DNA of 64,000 nt, from contig CM034543.1 in assembly GCA_020002185.1 (NCBI GenBank), forward strand, positions 33,216,290-33,280,289, written 5' to 3'. Origin of the DNA: Paraescarpia echinospica (Eukaryota > Annelida > Polychaeta > Sabellida > Siboglinidae). Every line of letters begins with the position of its first letter. Position 1 is the first letter of the stretch. Shown here one piece after another: positions 46,171 to 57,403 of the stretch. The notes under the pieces are model-generated. The model was given only the letters and a program-made list of their open reading frames with translations, was not told the DNA's origin and made no database searches. A program made the translations under genes and the position numbers.

Positions 46171-46315
46171 TTTCTGACGTGTGCTAGGTCACAAATTACC
46201 ATGTTAGTGCCAGTAAAAGTCACTGGCTACTTAAGCTGAAAGTTGATGTTTAAAGACGTCCCACCCACCACGTCTCTTTGAACTAACTCACCTGTCGGCT
46301 GTTCTTCCCTTTCAG

Positions 46316-46479
46316 CTGGCTCTCTCCCCTGCCCTCGGTCACTCCCCGAACCTTGGCATCCCAGGGCTGGATACAATACCCTTCTGTCTGTCCACCCCAT
46401 CCTCCGTGGGCCACAGTATCATGGCTGCGTCAGACAGGATGACCAGTGGTCAGAGAGACGTCGTAGTTCCCAACACCAT
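46316..46479 (+). CDS. SCLT1: SCLT1 exon 3
   Basis: Residues 55-108 are serine- and proline-rich (LALSPALGHSPNLGIPGLD) and low in coiled-coil potential. The acceptor is CTTTCAG and the donor CAT|GTACGT, phase 2, which fits exon 4. Confidence 0.75.
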
Positions 46480-46739
46480 GTACGTCTCGCACCTTTCTTG
46501 CTGGTCATGCCACAGACTTAATCTCTTATCTAGCTCGCATATGTATGTATGCATGTGTGGTATGTTAATGTTTTCCTCCTAGATGGCTTGTTCCTTGGGC
46601 ACCAAACATTCAAGGATTAATCTACTTCATAAAAAAACATAACCACAGAGTAAAATGTACAAAAAACTACGCAATATAAGACTCTAAGTTAACGTCAGCA
46701 ATGGAACAGCAAACTCATACTAAGACTGAAATTGGTCAT

Positions 46740-47240
46740 TCTCATAGGAGCCACCCATATATATACATTCAACATATATGTTTATTCTAGTATTAAGAAG
46801 AACAAACTGAGTATTAAGTCACAAATGTCTATTCTGCACATGCGCCAAAAATAGTTGTCTACATCATGTCCAATTAATTTGTTTATTTAGACAGAAATAC
46901 GTACCTTATAATCTTATCTTTCAATGTCCAGTATATTTTCCTCAACAAATAATCCAAAACTAATCGGATAGATGCATATATACAAAACCATATAAAAAAA
47001 AATAGACAATATGAGTTAATATGGCCTGATTTCCCGAAATGTCGCTTTTGTAAAGTTTACTTAAATTTTAGCAGTAAATAAAAAACACCAAAAATGTTTC
47101 AATAAATGAGGTATCAAAGCTTATAGTCTGCAAAATCCAAAATGGTACAAAACTCCATTTAACATTTTTTCGACTTAATACCCACTTTGCAGAGGCAGGC
47201 CACAATATATAAATAAATGTTAATAGATGTGGGACAGACA
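46740..47240. repeat. Dispersed element related to 1348-2500
   Basis: In order it shares TATTCTGCAC, CCAAAAATAG.TGTCTA, TTTTCCTCAACA, AAAATCCAAAATGG and CCCACTTT with the left-end composite repeat. It has only one copy of the unit that is repeated eight times there. It lies in SCLT1 intron 3. Confidence 0.7.
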
Positions 47241-47373
47241 TTGTGACTTTATAATGAATGTCACAGAGTCTGGTAGAAACCAATGTACCGAGATGTGAAC
47301 TAATACCTCATGCATCCTACTTGTTGGTGTGTGGGGAGCCAGGTAGTAAGTATGTCACCTCTCTCTCTGTCAG

Positions 47374-47446
47374 GACCACCACACAGCTGTTGAAGGAGTA
47401 TGGAGCCACCATATCAAGTCTAAAGGAGGAACTACAGGCCTACCAG
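47374..47446 (+). CDS. SCLT1: SCLT1 exon 4
   Basis: Residues 109-133 include QLLKEYGATISSLKEELQAYQ without its last residue counted as domain end; this is comparable to the family VTEYDKHLGELNGQLKYYQ stretch and opens the coiled coil. The acceptor is CTGTCAG and the donor CAG|GTAAGT. The donor is the first of five copies at 44-bp spacing. Confidence 0.88.
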
Positions 47447-47672
47447 GTAAGTACAGACACTGCAGTATATACACTGTACAGGCCTACCAGGTAAGTACAG
47501 ACACTGCAGTATATACACTGTACAGGCCTACCAGGTAAGTACAGACACTGCAGTATATACACTGTACAGGCCTACCAGGTAAGTACAGACACTGCAGTAT
47601 ATACACTGTACAGGCCTACCAGGTAAGTACAGACACTGCAGTATATACACTGTACAGGCCTACCACACATGT
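47433..47672. repeat. 44-bp minisatellite that iterates the 5' splice site of SCLT1 exon 4
   Basis: The unit holds TACAGGCCTACCAG|GTAAGT. The junctions lie after 47446 (real), 47490, 47534, 47578 and 47622, exactly 44 bp apart. A sixth, partial copy loses the GT. Units are essentially identical. Confidence 0.97.
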
Positions 47673-48462
47673 ACATGCTCTTTATAGGCTCCTCGTGAAA
47701 TGACAACTCTCACTGCTCACAATTAATATATAATTGGTGTTATGGAATATTTCAGTGTGCACATGGATTCTTGAAATGCATATATTTGTGTGTATTGAGG
47801 TGCTTTTATAATTTTTTTTTAATTATCTTAAACAATATTTCTGTAAAATAAGATTCAGCTGTCTGATTGTGCAAATGTTTGTGTTTATAGGAAGACCAGA
47901 AAAGCCTCAGACTAAAAGTCAACCAGTTGGCAGCTGAAAACAAAAGGTTAGTGTAGGAACTCGTTTGACACCACTGTTGACTTTCAGCGTACGAATAAAG
48001 CATTGTAGTACCCTAAAAACACACTTTATCTGTTTTATCATAAAGGATTTTTCTTGGATTGATCATCACTATTTAGTCTATTTTTTAAGACGTAATAATA
48101 TCATAAATACGTTAGATGTAGTTATTGTTTGTGTTATACAGACCTTTATGCAGGATCACACTTTTACCAGCCCAAAATGTCCTGGTAGATATGCGCATCT
48201 GCACGCGCACAATTTCAATCCAATGCAAACACGCATATATATACAGTGTATACATATACATTAAAATACATGTGTATACAATAATACACACAGAAGGTTG
48301 ACACGCATTTTTAACGCACAATGTACAAATATAAATAGTAAGAGTCAATAACATATAAGGTTTTTTGCTCCTAAAATTTCCACCCATCCAAACCAAACTC
48401 AACCCATCCAAAAGACGGGTGGATGGGTCATTTGATCAAGCTACGGTGTTATGTATTTTCAG
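47673..48462. other. SCLT1 introns 4 (end) and 5
   Basis: Apart from exon 5 at 47891-47946, no gene or repeat was recognised here. Confidence 0.5.
47891..47946 (+). CDS. SCLT1: SCLT1 exon 5
   Basis: Residues 134-151 (EDQKSLRLKVNQLAAENK) fit the family stretch with ENVIKENERLHSEL. The acceptor is TTTATAG and the donor AAG|GTTAGT, phase 2. Confidence 0.88.
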
Positions 48463-48598
48463 ACTATCTGGAGAGTTGAAGACCACCGTGCAGCATCAGA
48501 TGGATGAAAGTGATGTCGACCAGCTGCCAGACGAGACAGCCATGGTCGACTCCGTCATTGTTGCCAACTTCGAACACCAGCTCAAGAGCGCACTGCAT
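48463..48598 (+). CDS. SCLT1: SCLT1 exon 6
   Basis: Residues 152-197 begin LSGELKTTVQHQM after the split codon. An acidic stretch follows, then VANFEHQLKSALH. The acceptor is ATTTTCAG and the donor CAT|GTGGGT, phase 0. Confidence 0.88.
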
Positions 48599-49031
48599 GT
48601 GGGTGTTTGCTTGTAGATTTATAGAGCATTATATAGAACTAACCCAGTCACCCAGTCATTGCACAGACAGTGACAAAAGACACTTATTAATATTTTCAGG
48701 GTAAAGTAACCTCTACGTCAAAGAGATTATACAATGCCCATTGATAGCTACGATATTACTATATAATGCCATGCTGCAACTTCACTGCAAGTTAGTGCAT
48801 GCTAACCCAAGATCCCATCCCACCGGGAACCCCTGGGTGAACTTAGCTGGCACATCCACAGCATTTCAATCCCAGATACAAAACTGATGGTGATATGCTG
48901 AAATAGAATGACAGAGACCCATACTTTGTTTTGTAATGTAGATTTAAAGTCAAAAATACTTATTTTTACCCAAGAAATGCGCGATGTTCAAGATAAGACC
49001 GGATGTGGAGTGTTGTTGTTTGTGCTGACAG

Positions 49032-49103
49032 GAGAAGGAGTCGGTGACAGAGATGTGGCATGCTGCTACGGCGGAGATAGAAACTCTGGAGACACAACTG
49101 CAG
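49032..49103 (+). CDS. SCLT1: SCLT1 exon 7
   Basis: Residues 198-221 (EKESVTEMWHAATAEIETL) match the family EKTQAVELWQTVSQELDRL. The acceptor is TGACAG and the donor CAG|GTGAGG. Confidence 0.92.
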
Positions 49104-49149
49104 GTGAGGCAGGACACGTCACCTCGAGAGGAACGTGAGGGCTGCTTAT

Positions 49150-49470
49150 GGGGTATTAACTCATGGTCATGGAGTATTTAGTAGTTGATTTACTGATGGA
49201 GCATGTACTCATCAGACATTTAACTATATATGTATTCACAGCTAATCACAAGGCATTTATTCATGGGTCATTTTACTTAATGGGAATTTACCCGTGTGGC
49301 ATTTACCCATGGGGCATTTACCCGTGAGGCATTTACTCACCAGGTTTTTATTCATGAGGCATTTTCTCATGGGACATTTATCCATATACATATTTATTCA
49401 TGAGGCATTTATTGAATAGGGATTCAGCCATGGACATTTTACTCATGGGCCATTTATCTACAGCACATTT
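49150..49470. repeat. Diverged short repeat in SCLT1 intron 7
   Basis: About ten loose copies of a 15-25-bp unit (GGGCATTTACCCATG, GAGGCATTTACTCA) are present. The unit partly resembles the intron start GTGAGGCA, but too loosely to call it splice-site derived. Confidence 0.6.
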
Positions 49471-50005
49471 AGTAAAATTTTACCCAGCAGGGACATTTGT
49501 TTACAGGGTATTTACTTCTAACACACAATCATATATTACTGTATTTAATGACATTTTTATTATCACACTAATATTCATTAACGAATCAGTATTTGTGCAA
49601 CCATTTGAATCCAAAGAAAATGTATAAATTATATCTGACATCTTCTGCATATGTCTTAGTCTGACTATAGTGGACTGTTGGATTGGAAATAATCTTTCAT
49701 TGCATTCAAATTTAACATGCGTCAGAAATGAAAAAATCTTACATCAGTTTATGAAACAGTAACTTGCTATGTTTACTGTCTATGATTCCATGCGGCCGAT
49801 GTATAATCTGAAGGTATTTGCATGCAGTGAGAGCATGTTATTGTCTTGCATGGCACTGACACCCAGACAGCACAGTATCCATCACATCAGCAAGAGCAAG
49901 AGCACTCTCTTTCAGCATGAATGTTGTCTGTCACACGAGGCTGCACATTCAGATTATTCTTTCAAAATCGCATCCGTCTAAATAGTTACGTGTTTATCAC
50001 TGCAG

Positions 50006-50056
50006 AAACTTCGTTCCTGTTCCTCAATCCAAGCGATGGAAACTAAAGCCAAACAG
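50006..50056 (+). CDS. SCLT1: SCLT1 exon 8
   Basis: Residues 222-238 (KLRSCSSIQAMETKAKQ) form a short 51-nt exon in phase 0. The acceptor is ACTGCAG and the donor CAG|GTGGGT. Similarity is weak because of length. Confidence 0.78.
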
Positions 50057-50239
50057 GTGGGTGAATATGTACAAGCCATAGATCTGTTATATTTGTCATC
50101 TCCATGTCTCTGCGAGTAGAAATTGTTCTTCTATTTGTCGTATGTTTCATGGGTGCAACATTCAAATTACAAACACAGTTTCAGGCTTATTAAATGCAGT
50201 TTGGCAGGCGGTATACTTTCCATGAATGTAGTGATGATC

Positions 50240-51000
50240 CGGTTTCTTGGTTATTCATGTTTAGTATATTTACTTCTCAAGAAACTTTTTTTGTTTTTCT
50301 TCTGTATAATTTCGGCCGCATCTCACGGCCTTCTTCAACAGACTGAATTTACGGTCGTGTCACATGACCTGCATCAACCTTGGATGTTTAGCACCACACA
50401 ACCAGAGAGAAATAAAGAGAATGTCAACACCAAAGATACCAACAGAAGACAACATGCCATAGGTCTACCCTGTATCAGTAAGTTGTCTGAACAATTGGCA
50501 AGGATTTTCAAGTCCTACGACATACCTGTATACCACAAACCGGTTAACATCCTGAGATCCCTGCTGGTACACCCAAAGAGCAAACAGACAAGGCGCAAAG
50601 TGTGGGGTGGTATATGACACCCAATGCCCAGAATGCAACCAACACTACACAGGAGAAACAGCAAGAGCACTGGGCACACGACTTAAAGAACATCTATCAT
50701 GTTGCCAACCCCTATCAGCGATAAGTGAACACAAGTTGAACACAAGCCACCAGTGTTCGATGAAAGATGTAAAAATCTTGGATTTCGAGGAGAACTGGCA
50801 TAGGAGAAAGATCAAGGAGGCCATTAACATCTACAGGGGGAGCCTTCACTGAACAGAGACATTGGCCAGGAGCTCCCGCCAGTCACGCTCCAGCTTGTGT
50901 CACATGATGCTGGTCATGTGACAGACACTGCTGTGGCCGAAATTATACAGAAGAAAAACAAAAAAGCTTGTTGAGAGGTAAATATACTAAATACTTTCTA
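50240..51000 (+). mobile_element. Penelope-like element fragment 1
   Basis: The 3' coding part gives KQTRRKV, then VYDTQCPECNQHYTGETARA and LKEHLS, the GIY-YIG endonuclease domain of Penelope-like elements (YDTQCP..YTGET.R). It is frameshifted near 50607. Terminal sequences are inverted: TTTTTCTTCTGTATAATTTC at about 50296-50315 is complementary to about 50939-50958. It lies in SCLT1 intron 8. Confidence 0.8.
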
Positions 51001-51135
51001 CATGTTTATTCATATATTATGAATATTATCTTAATAATTATTAGTAAACAAGAAATAGACAAGGTTGGATTAAAACAAGACTGTAAATGTTATGATTTTG
51101 TGTTAACCTTTGTTTTTGTGTAATTTCTCTGACAG

Positions 51136-51297
51136 ATTAAGCACCAGTACGACTGCATGGTGTCGCAGTTAAATGCGGAGATCAGCCACCTACAGGAGGA
51201 ACTGTGCAAAAGTCGGAGTGCTTGTAACGCCGCCAACATTCAAGTGCAGGAATTACGCACGGCGCTGGACGATGTTCGCGATCAGCTCATTAAACAG
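51136..51297 (+). CDS. SCLT1: SCLT1 exon 9
   Basis: Residues 239-292 are continuous coiled coil (QLNAEISHLQEELCKSRSAC, VQELRTALDDVRDQLIKQ). The acceptor is TGACAG and the donor CAG|GTTGGA. Confidence 0.9.
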
Positions 51298-52216
51298 GTT
51301 GGAAACATGTTATTAACTCATTTTTGATATTAGAAACTGCAAAAAAATTGCCAGCAGCGAGCTCCACTTAACAGATATACGTTCAGTTGTATGCATAAAA
51401 AATGAAGTCGACTGCTATTTTCTGTTGGCATAAAATACTGCAAAAGGAAGTGATAGGTTGTGGGAAATAATCAGGCATGTGCAATTGGCCCGATTACAGT
51501 ACAACTAATTTTTTATGTCATACTATAATTTCGTTCAAAACAATGTGTAATGATGACGATGGGAACTGTCATTTATGTCATCGTTGTTGAAACCAACTAA
51601 ATCAAATTCATGTAATGTCAAATATCAATGTTTGGAGATCTGCCCTATTGAATATGTCAAATTCATCTGTCTGTGTATTACTATGCCAAGCTGTGTAACT
51701 GTACCCCTCTCAGTTGCCGAGGTCCACTCACCTCTTTCTATATTAATTTGCTTCCTTCGATCGTTGGCCTCTGATCTACAAATTGGCAATCGATATATTT
51801 CATAAAACACTTTTTCAGTGAATTACATTGCTATTGCTGCATGACATCTCATAAGTCAAACATTCCCACATACAGTTGTCAATTTACAAACTTTGCCTTA
51901 TGTTGTTGCTACAAAGAAACACTTTTGTAACCAGAATTTCAACAAAATATATGACGAAATGTGTGAACCCACTACATGTTTTTTGATGGCTTGACAGAGG
52001 TTTTGCTAGGCAACAGGTCATGTGATGGATAGGTCATTTAGTGACAGCAGAAATTAAATGGTCATGGGAACGAATCAAGTTCAAGTTCTTACAATGGTGG
52101 TAATTTCTGCCCTTGATTTATTGCTCCATGAATAGATGTAAGATAGTTTAAAATAATATTTTAAAACAGTTTGTAAAATTCACATAGTGAACTAAGAACT
52201 GCCGTTGATTGTCCAG
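51298..52216. other. SCLT1 intron 9
   Basis: TTTTTGATGGCTTGACAGAG at 51979 and the following 60 bp resemble 717-790, so a dispersed repeat is present. Nothing else was recognised. Confidence 0.45.
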
Positions 52217-52308
52217 GAGCGAGACAGATTGATGGTCTCAGGAAGCAAGGAGCGTACTGACTCGAAACTGACACAGCTGCAGAAGGAAATAGCCGCCAAC
52301 CAGTCCAA
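52217..52308 (+). CDS. SCLT1: SCLT1 exon 10
   Basis: Residues 293-322 include TDSKLTQLQKEIAANQS, comparable to the family SDRRLQQLQSSIKQLE. The acceptor is GTCCAG and the donor CAA|GTAAGA, phase 2. Confidence 0.9.
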
Positions 52309-53400
52309 GTAAGAGCAGCCACTACTCTCTCAAACTTACGTTCCATTTATCCTCACATGCCAGGGGGGCTGCTGATTACATCAGTCTCAGTTCCCCCTGG
52401 CAGATCGCCTTGTAAAACTCGGCCAGAAATATCGCTTGCAGGGAAGTTCTGGTGGTCTTTAATTCAGCCACACGTTGCTCATTGAATTTAGGAAGTAGAC
52501 ACAGTTATTTGAATATGCAATACTACTCAGCTGCTCATGAGAATGGTCAAATGGGTAACTATACTGAGTTTCCCAGAAGTAAAAAGCTTCATCTTGGAAC
52601 TGGAGTCAATTACTAGTTTGATTCAGCTAACTTCCATACAATGTGTAGGAGATCTGCCTGGGTTAGTGTACATAGTCACCACCCCTGGGTTGCAAGGATG
52701 CTTGCATCTGGAATGGAGGTTGACAACACATTTCAACATTTTGCTAATTTTTGCATTATTTTCTCTGAGCAAACTCATCACAAGATGACAATGCTGATGT
52801 TGTTTTGTGCCATCTGTACAACATTTTTACATAAAATAATAGTTTGTGTGTGGTTAGCTTCTAAGGAGACCACCTAGTAATATTTGTTAAGTAACAACAT
52901 TTAAAGGTCCCCCATTAATCAAATTTGTTCACTTACCTCATTTCAGTCGGATTTCGCAAAACTATTTTTCGTTCTGCAACAGGCTAATGTGTTTGTGCAA
53001 ATTTGCTGTTGAATTTTTATGAGATCACCAGACAGACTATTAATTTTGACTTTGTGCAGTCAAAATTATTAAACAGACTTCACATAATATTATTACACAT
53101 TTGAACCACAGTGAAACTGATCCAGTGTTTCCCCTGGTGTATGACAAACGAGGTGGGCTGCCTTGCCGTTTTTCTATGCCGCCTCACCCAAAATATGCCA
53201 AAATTGCCGCCTCGTGGCTATTTCGTATGCCCATTTTTTTTCCGTTCTTTCGCAATATATTCAGTCATTCCAGAAATGACTGTTTAATTAATTGCATAGC
53301 ATGCAAGCAGCAAATAAAATATAATCATTGGAACATAAACCACCAATTTACCATAATATTATATTATAATCATTTAAAGGTGATGATAAAAGAGTCTTCA

Positions 53401-53522
53401 GATGATACCACTGGATGCTTCCCCAGAGAAGTCTAGATGGTGTTCGACAGAACAGGTCTGCCAGGGAGTAAAGTGTAAAGCACTTTGAGCAGTCCTGCGC
53501 TATATAAGAACTTAATTTTTAC
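53401..53522 (+). mobile_element. SINE tail fragment
   Basis: GGGAGTAAAGTGTAAAGCAC and GCAGTCCTGCGCTATATAAG match the inverse of the tails of the SINEs at 5590 and 9448. The tRNA-like head is missing. Confidence 0.7.
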
Positions 53523-53586
53523 TTTTTTACTGACTCTGTCAGCGTGATAACAAAGCCTAGGGTTAGTGCAAGTAAAACATAACCAA

Positions 53587-54866
53587 GACCAAGTACTATT
53601 GCATTCCAAACAAGCATATATGTACGGCTATTTATTTGGACAAAAAATGCCAGCCTAGACAGTCTTATTCGGGTTTGTACGGTTATTTAATGTTGGCAGT
53701 TCCACCCTATATGTTTTTTATTTAGGTCAACGTTATTTACTGTTGTTGGTTCCACCTTATATGGTTTTTATTAGGCACTACATGTATTTATTTGCATCAC
53801 CGATACAAATTACAGTGTTCTGAGAAATATGTATATATGTAAAATTATTCTTGCCGGCGAATCGACGAAGCCGAACGTGCAATGCTCTTCGTTCTTACGG
53901 CGACACTGTTTACGCCGGTCACCACGCCAACAATGGAAGATAGCAATCTTTTCACTAACAAATTGAAAAACTACACGTATGCACAAAAGGAGTACTTAGG
54001 GAACCTGTGTGTAAAATATAAAGGTTTGTTATGTTTTATTGGGATCATTGTGGTCAGGACATTAGTATTATGGCTAGTAAACTGCGAATCTCGCAGTCTA
54101 GAGATGGGCGATAAAGCATTATTAACAACGTTTCGCGGGCAAATTTGCGACCAATTCACGTGGCGCAACATCACCAGACAACCCTTACTGCAGTAGTGAC
54201 CTCGATGCTACGCGGGAGAGCTACATGGTAAACAAGCCATAGTGGATCACTCCCTTTATGTATTTAGGGGTGGCAGGTTTGGCGGAATTAACTACAACTA
54301 CAAAGAGTATCCCGCAGAATTTGACATTGTTTTTATTAATTAATACTAACAATTATAGATATATTTCATTTGCTGTTTTCAACAGATATCAGTTAGTGTT
54401 AAACTACTAATCACTGAGACAAACTAAATGGAGCGTTATGTCTGGAGTTTTGTTTTGACGTTGGATTTAATATACAGTATTATTGTTTGTTTGATGTAGG
54501 CAACTCCTGTTTGCATATAATTATGTTGTTGCATTGTCAAAAGACACCAATTAAAATTATAAATACACACATTGCAACTTATTCCACATTATTACTGGCT
54601 TACACTATTATTCCAGGGTGTACTTTTGTTATAATTCCAATAAATTTCTGCCCTATACTCTTATTACGCCCTGTACTCTTATTATAAATTCGAGAAATTT
54701 CCACCCTATATTATTATTCCGCCCTATACTCTTATTATAATTTCAAGAAATTTCCGCCCTATACTATGTTATTCCGACCTATATTCTTATTAAATTTCCG
54801 AGGCATGTCCACCCTATACTGTTATTCCGACCTGTACACTTATTTGGAATGCAATAGTACCAGTGG
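53587..54866. mobile_element. ~1.28-kb TIR element in SCLT1 intron 10
   Basis: The left GTACTATTGCATTCCAAACA and inverted right GTACTATTGCATTCCAAATA ends match at 19 of 20 positions. Inside lie several diverged copies of a TTTCCACCCTATA-type motif (53700-53765 and 54600-54840) and one 104-codon frame. No transposase was recognised. Confidence 0.65.
53882..54196 (+). other. Unassigned 104-codon frame inside the TIR element
   Basis: The frame has a hydrophobic stretch (LLCFIGIIVVRTLVLWLV) and no recognised domain. It may be a relic of a transposon-encoded or captured sequence, or chance. Confidence 0.25.
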
Positions 54867-55311
54867 TCAAGTGGAAACCACACCTCAACACAATGAAACA
54901 ATCATAATTACTGACTTTCATTAATCATGATTACTACATTTACATTTAGTGTCTTGTTGTTTTATATTTTCCCCTCTATGTTCAACAGTAAAAGTTAAAA
55001 CATACCTCAGAATGCACCATTTTAAAGCTAGTTTAAAAAAATCTTCGGGGGAGCATGCTGGACCCCCCTAGCAACGCTTCGTGCCTATGGCACTCACATA
55101 CCCCATCCCTGCCACCTCGCCCATCATTTTACCCAGGGAAAACACTGTGATCCACAGTGGGTGAAACTAATTGAGGGGGGAAAATGAATGATAGCTTTAT
55201 AACACCTGGCAGTATTTTTGGCAGTTTTGTAAGCAACACATGTTTTAACAATTTACAACGAGTCATTTAGATATGCAGATGAGCAGTCGTTTTGTACTGA
55301 TGTGACTGCAG

Positions 55312-55398
55312 AATGGACAAAATGACAACAGAGTTGAGTCGTGTGACAACTGAAAGAGATGCTTTGGATAGGCGACTCAAGAAAGTACAAGTAGATTG
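55312..55398 (+). CDS. SCLT1: SCLT1 exon 11
   Basis: Residues 323-351 include DKMTTELSRVTTERDALDRR. The acceptor is ACTGCAG. The donor TTG|GTGAGT is the first of about 43 near-identical donors in a 26-bp array. The phase fits exon 12. Confidence 0.9.
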
Positions 55399-56550
55399 GT
55401 GAGTAATGTGTAGCAAGTAGACTGGTGAGTAACATGTAGCAAGTAGACTGGTGAGTAACATGTAGCAAGTAGACTGGTGAGTAATGTGTAGCAAGTAGAC
55501 TGGTGAGTAATGTGTAGCAAGTAGACTGGTGAGTAATGTGTAGCAAGTAGACTGGTGAGTAATGTGTAGCAAGTAGACTGGTGAGTAACGTGTAGCAAGT
55601 AGACTGGTGAGTAATGTGTAGCAAGTAGACTGGTGAGTAACATGTAGCAAGTAGACTGGTGAGTAACATGTAGCAAGTAGACTGGTGAGTAATGTGTAGC
55701 AAGTAGACTGGTGAGTAACATGTAGCAAGTAGACTGGTGAGTAATGTGTAGCAAGTAGACTGGTGAGTAATGTGTAGCAAGTAGACTGGTGAGTAACATG
55801 TAGCAAGTAGACCGGTGAGTAACGTGTAGCAAGTAGACTGGTGAGTAACATGTAGCAAGTAGACTGGTGAGTAACATGTAGCAAGTAGACTGGTGAGTAA
55901 CATGTAGCAAGTAGACTGGTGAGTAATGTGTAGCAAGTAGACTGGTGAGTAACGTGTAGCAAGTAGACTGGTGAGTAACATGTAGCAAGTAGACTGGTGA
56001 GTAATGTGTAGCAAGTAGACTGGTGAGTAATGTGTAGCAAGTAGACTGATGAATAATGTGTCACAAGTAGACTGGTGAGTAACGTGTAGCAAGTAGACTG
56101 GTGAGTAACATGTAGCAAGTAGACTGGTGAGTAACATGTAGCAAGTAGATTTGTGAGTAACAGGTAGCAAGTAGACTGGCGAGTAATGTGTCACGAGTAG
56201 ACTGGTGAGTAACATGTAGTAAGTAGACTGGTGAGTAACATGTAGCAAGTAGACTAGTGAGTAATGTGTAGCAAGTAGACTGGTGAGTAATGTGTAGCAA
56301 GTAGACTGATGAATAATGTGTCACAAGTAGACTGGTGAGTAACGTGTAGCAAGTAGACTGGTGAGTAATGTGTAGCAAGTAGACTGGTGAGTAACATGTA
56401 GCAAGTAGACTGGTAAGTAACGTGTAGCAAGTAGACTGGTGAGTAATGTGTAGCAAGTAGACTTGTGAATAACGTGTAGCAAGTAGACTTGTGAATAACG
56501 TGTAACAAGTAGACTGGTTACTAACATGTAGCTGGTGAGTAACAAGTGGC
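55387..56550. repeat. 26-bp minisatellite that iterates the 5' splice site of SCLT1 exon 11
   Basis: About 43-45 copies of a unit containing CAAGTAGACTG|GTGAGTAA are present. The first is the exon end itself (CAAGTAGATTG|GTGAGTAA, junction 55398/55399). A variant, GACTGATGAATAATGTGTCA, recurs at about 56045 and 56305, 260 bp apart, showing that a block of ten units was copied. Long minus-strand frames here are by-products of the period. Confidence 0.97.
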
Positions 56551-56564
56551 AAATAGACATGTGA

Positions 56565-56648
56565 TTTATTTATAAATTAGGCCATATCATAAGTTTTCAA
56601 GATCACTTTTATAAATTAGGCCATATCATAAGTTTTCAAGATCACTTA
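56565..56648. repeat. Direct repeat of ~40 bp
   Basis: TTTATAAATTAGGCCATATC and the following bases through AAGATCACTT occur twice in tandem. Confidence 0.9.
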
Positions 56649-56955
56649 TCATCACAACAATGTGGTTATCTGGTTCTCCGTCTAGTGATACGTCCTGATT
56701 CACATACTTTTATTTATGTGGCTTGGTACATAATAGACATATAGGACAAAAACATTAATCAAGTAAAAGTCTTTTCCTCAGACTGCTTTTTGGTACAATT
56801 TACTATGTTAGTAGATGTTTGCTCCAGTTTGTGTCTGCCTCATCGGGCACTGTGTCTGCCCTTTTGGGCAATGTAATTAGATCAGTGACACAGAAACGCC
56901 TGTAGCAGTGCTGCCCTCTGGGAGTGTTGTGACAATGAGGCTGTCTTGTGCGCAG

Positions 56956-57046
56956 TGTGGAACATGAGAAACGGGAATATGAGGCTACGATGAAGGTCCG
57001 GGACAGCATCCAGATGGTGGAGAATGCAATGTTGGAGAAGGATGAG
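56956..57046 (+). CDS. SCLT1: SCLT1 exon 12
   Basis: Residues 352-382 include YEATMKVRDSIQMVENAML, matching YEAIVRARNSMQLLEEANL of vertebrate SCLT1. The acceptor is TGCGCAG and the donor GAG|GTGGGT. Confidence 0.96.
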
Positions 57047-57054
57047 GTGGGTGT

Positions 57055-57260
57055 AATATCTGTCTCTCTCACTGTGAGAGTGTCTGTCTGTCTGTGTGAC
57101 TGTCCATCTGTCTGACTCTGTCTGACCGAGACTGTCTGATTGGGAGACTGTCAGTCTGTCTGTCTGTTCGTCTAACCACCTGTCTGACTGTCTGTCGGTA
57201 TGTCTCACACACGCACCCCCACACACACACATGCATGCACGCACACGCACTCACCCACAC
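57055..57260. repeat. TCTG-rich and CA-rich low-complexity stretch
   Basis: Many TGTCTGTCTGTCTG units are followed by an ACACAC stretch between SCLT1 exons 12 and 13. It fills most of this 258-bp intron. Confidence 0.85.
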
Positions 57261-57304
57261 ACTCCTTGCACTGGTACTTGAAGTAAGAGTTGTCGTGTCT
57301 GCAG

Positions 57305-57403
57305 GCCTTTGTGCGAGAGAAACAGGTACAACAGGAAGTAGCGAGAATGAAGACGACCATCCAGAGACTGATTGTGCAGGCCGCTGCCCGGACTCGCTCG
57401 GAG
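57305..57403 (+). CDS. SCLT1: SCLT1 exon 13
   Basis: Residues 383-415 include VARMKTTIQRLIVQAAARTR, matching IEKMKETVSRFVQDATIRTK. The acceptor is TCTGCAG and the donor GAG|GTACGC. Confidence 0.96.

Noticed and set aside
45779..46223. Frames rich in CVCVCASVCV or THTHT
   Set aside because: They run through the GT-rich microsatellite beyond the SCLT1 exon 2 donor.
49150..49470. A sixth splice-site array in SCLT1 intron 7
   Set aside because: Only GTGAGGCA is shared with the intron start, and the units are too diverged to support derivation from the junction.
55253..56552. Long minus-strand frames of 163-331 codons rich in LLATCYSPVYLL-type repeats
   Set aside because: They come from a 26-bp tandem array read in three frames; the array is intronic in SCLT1.
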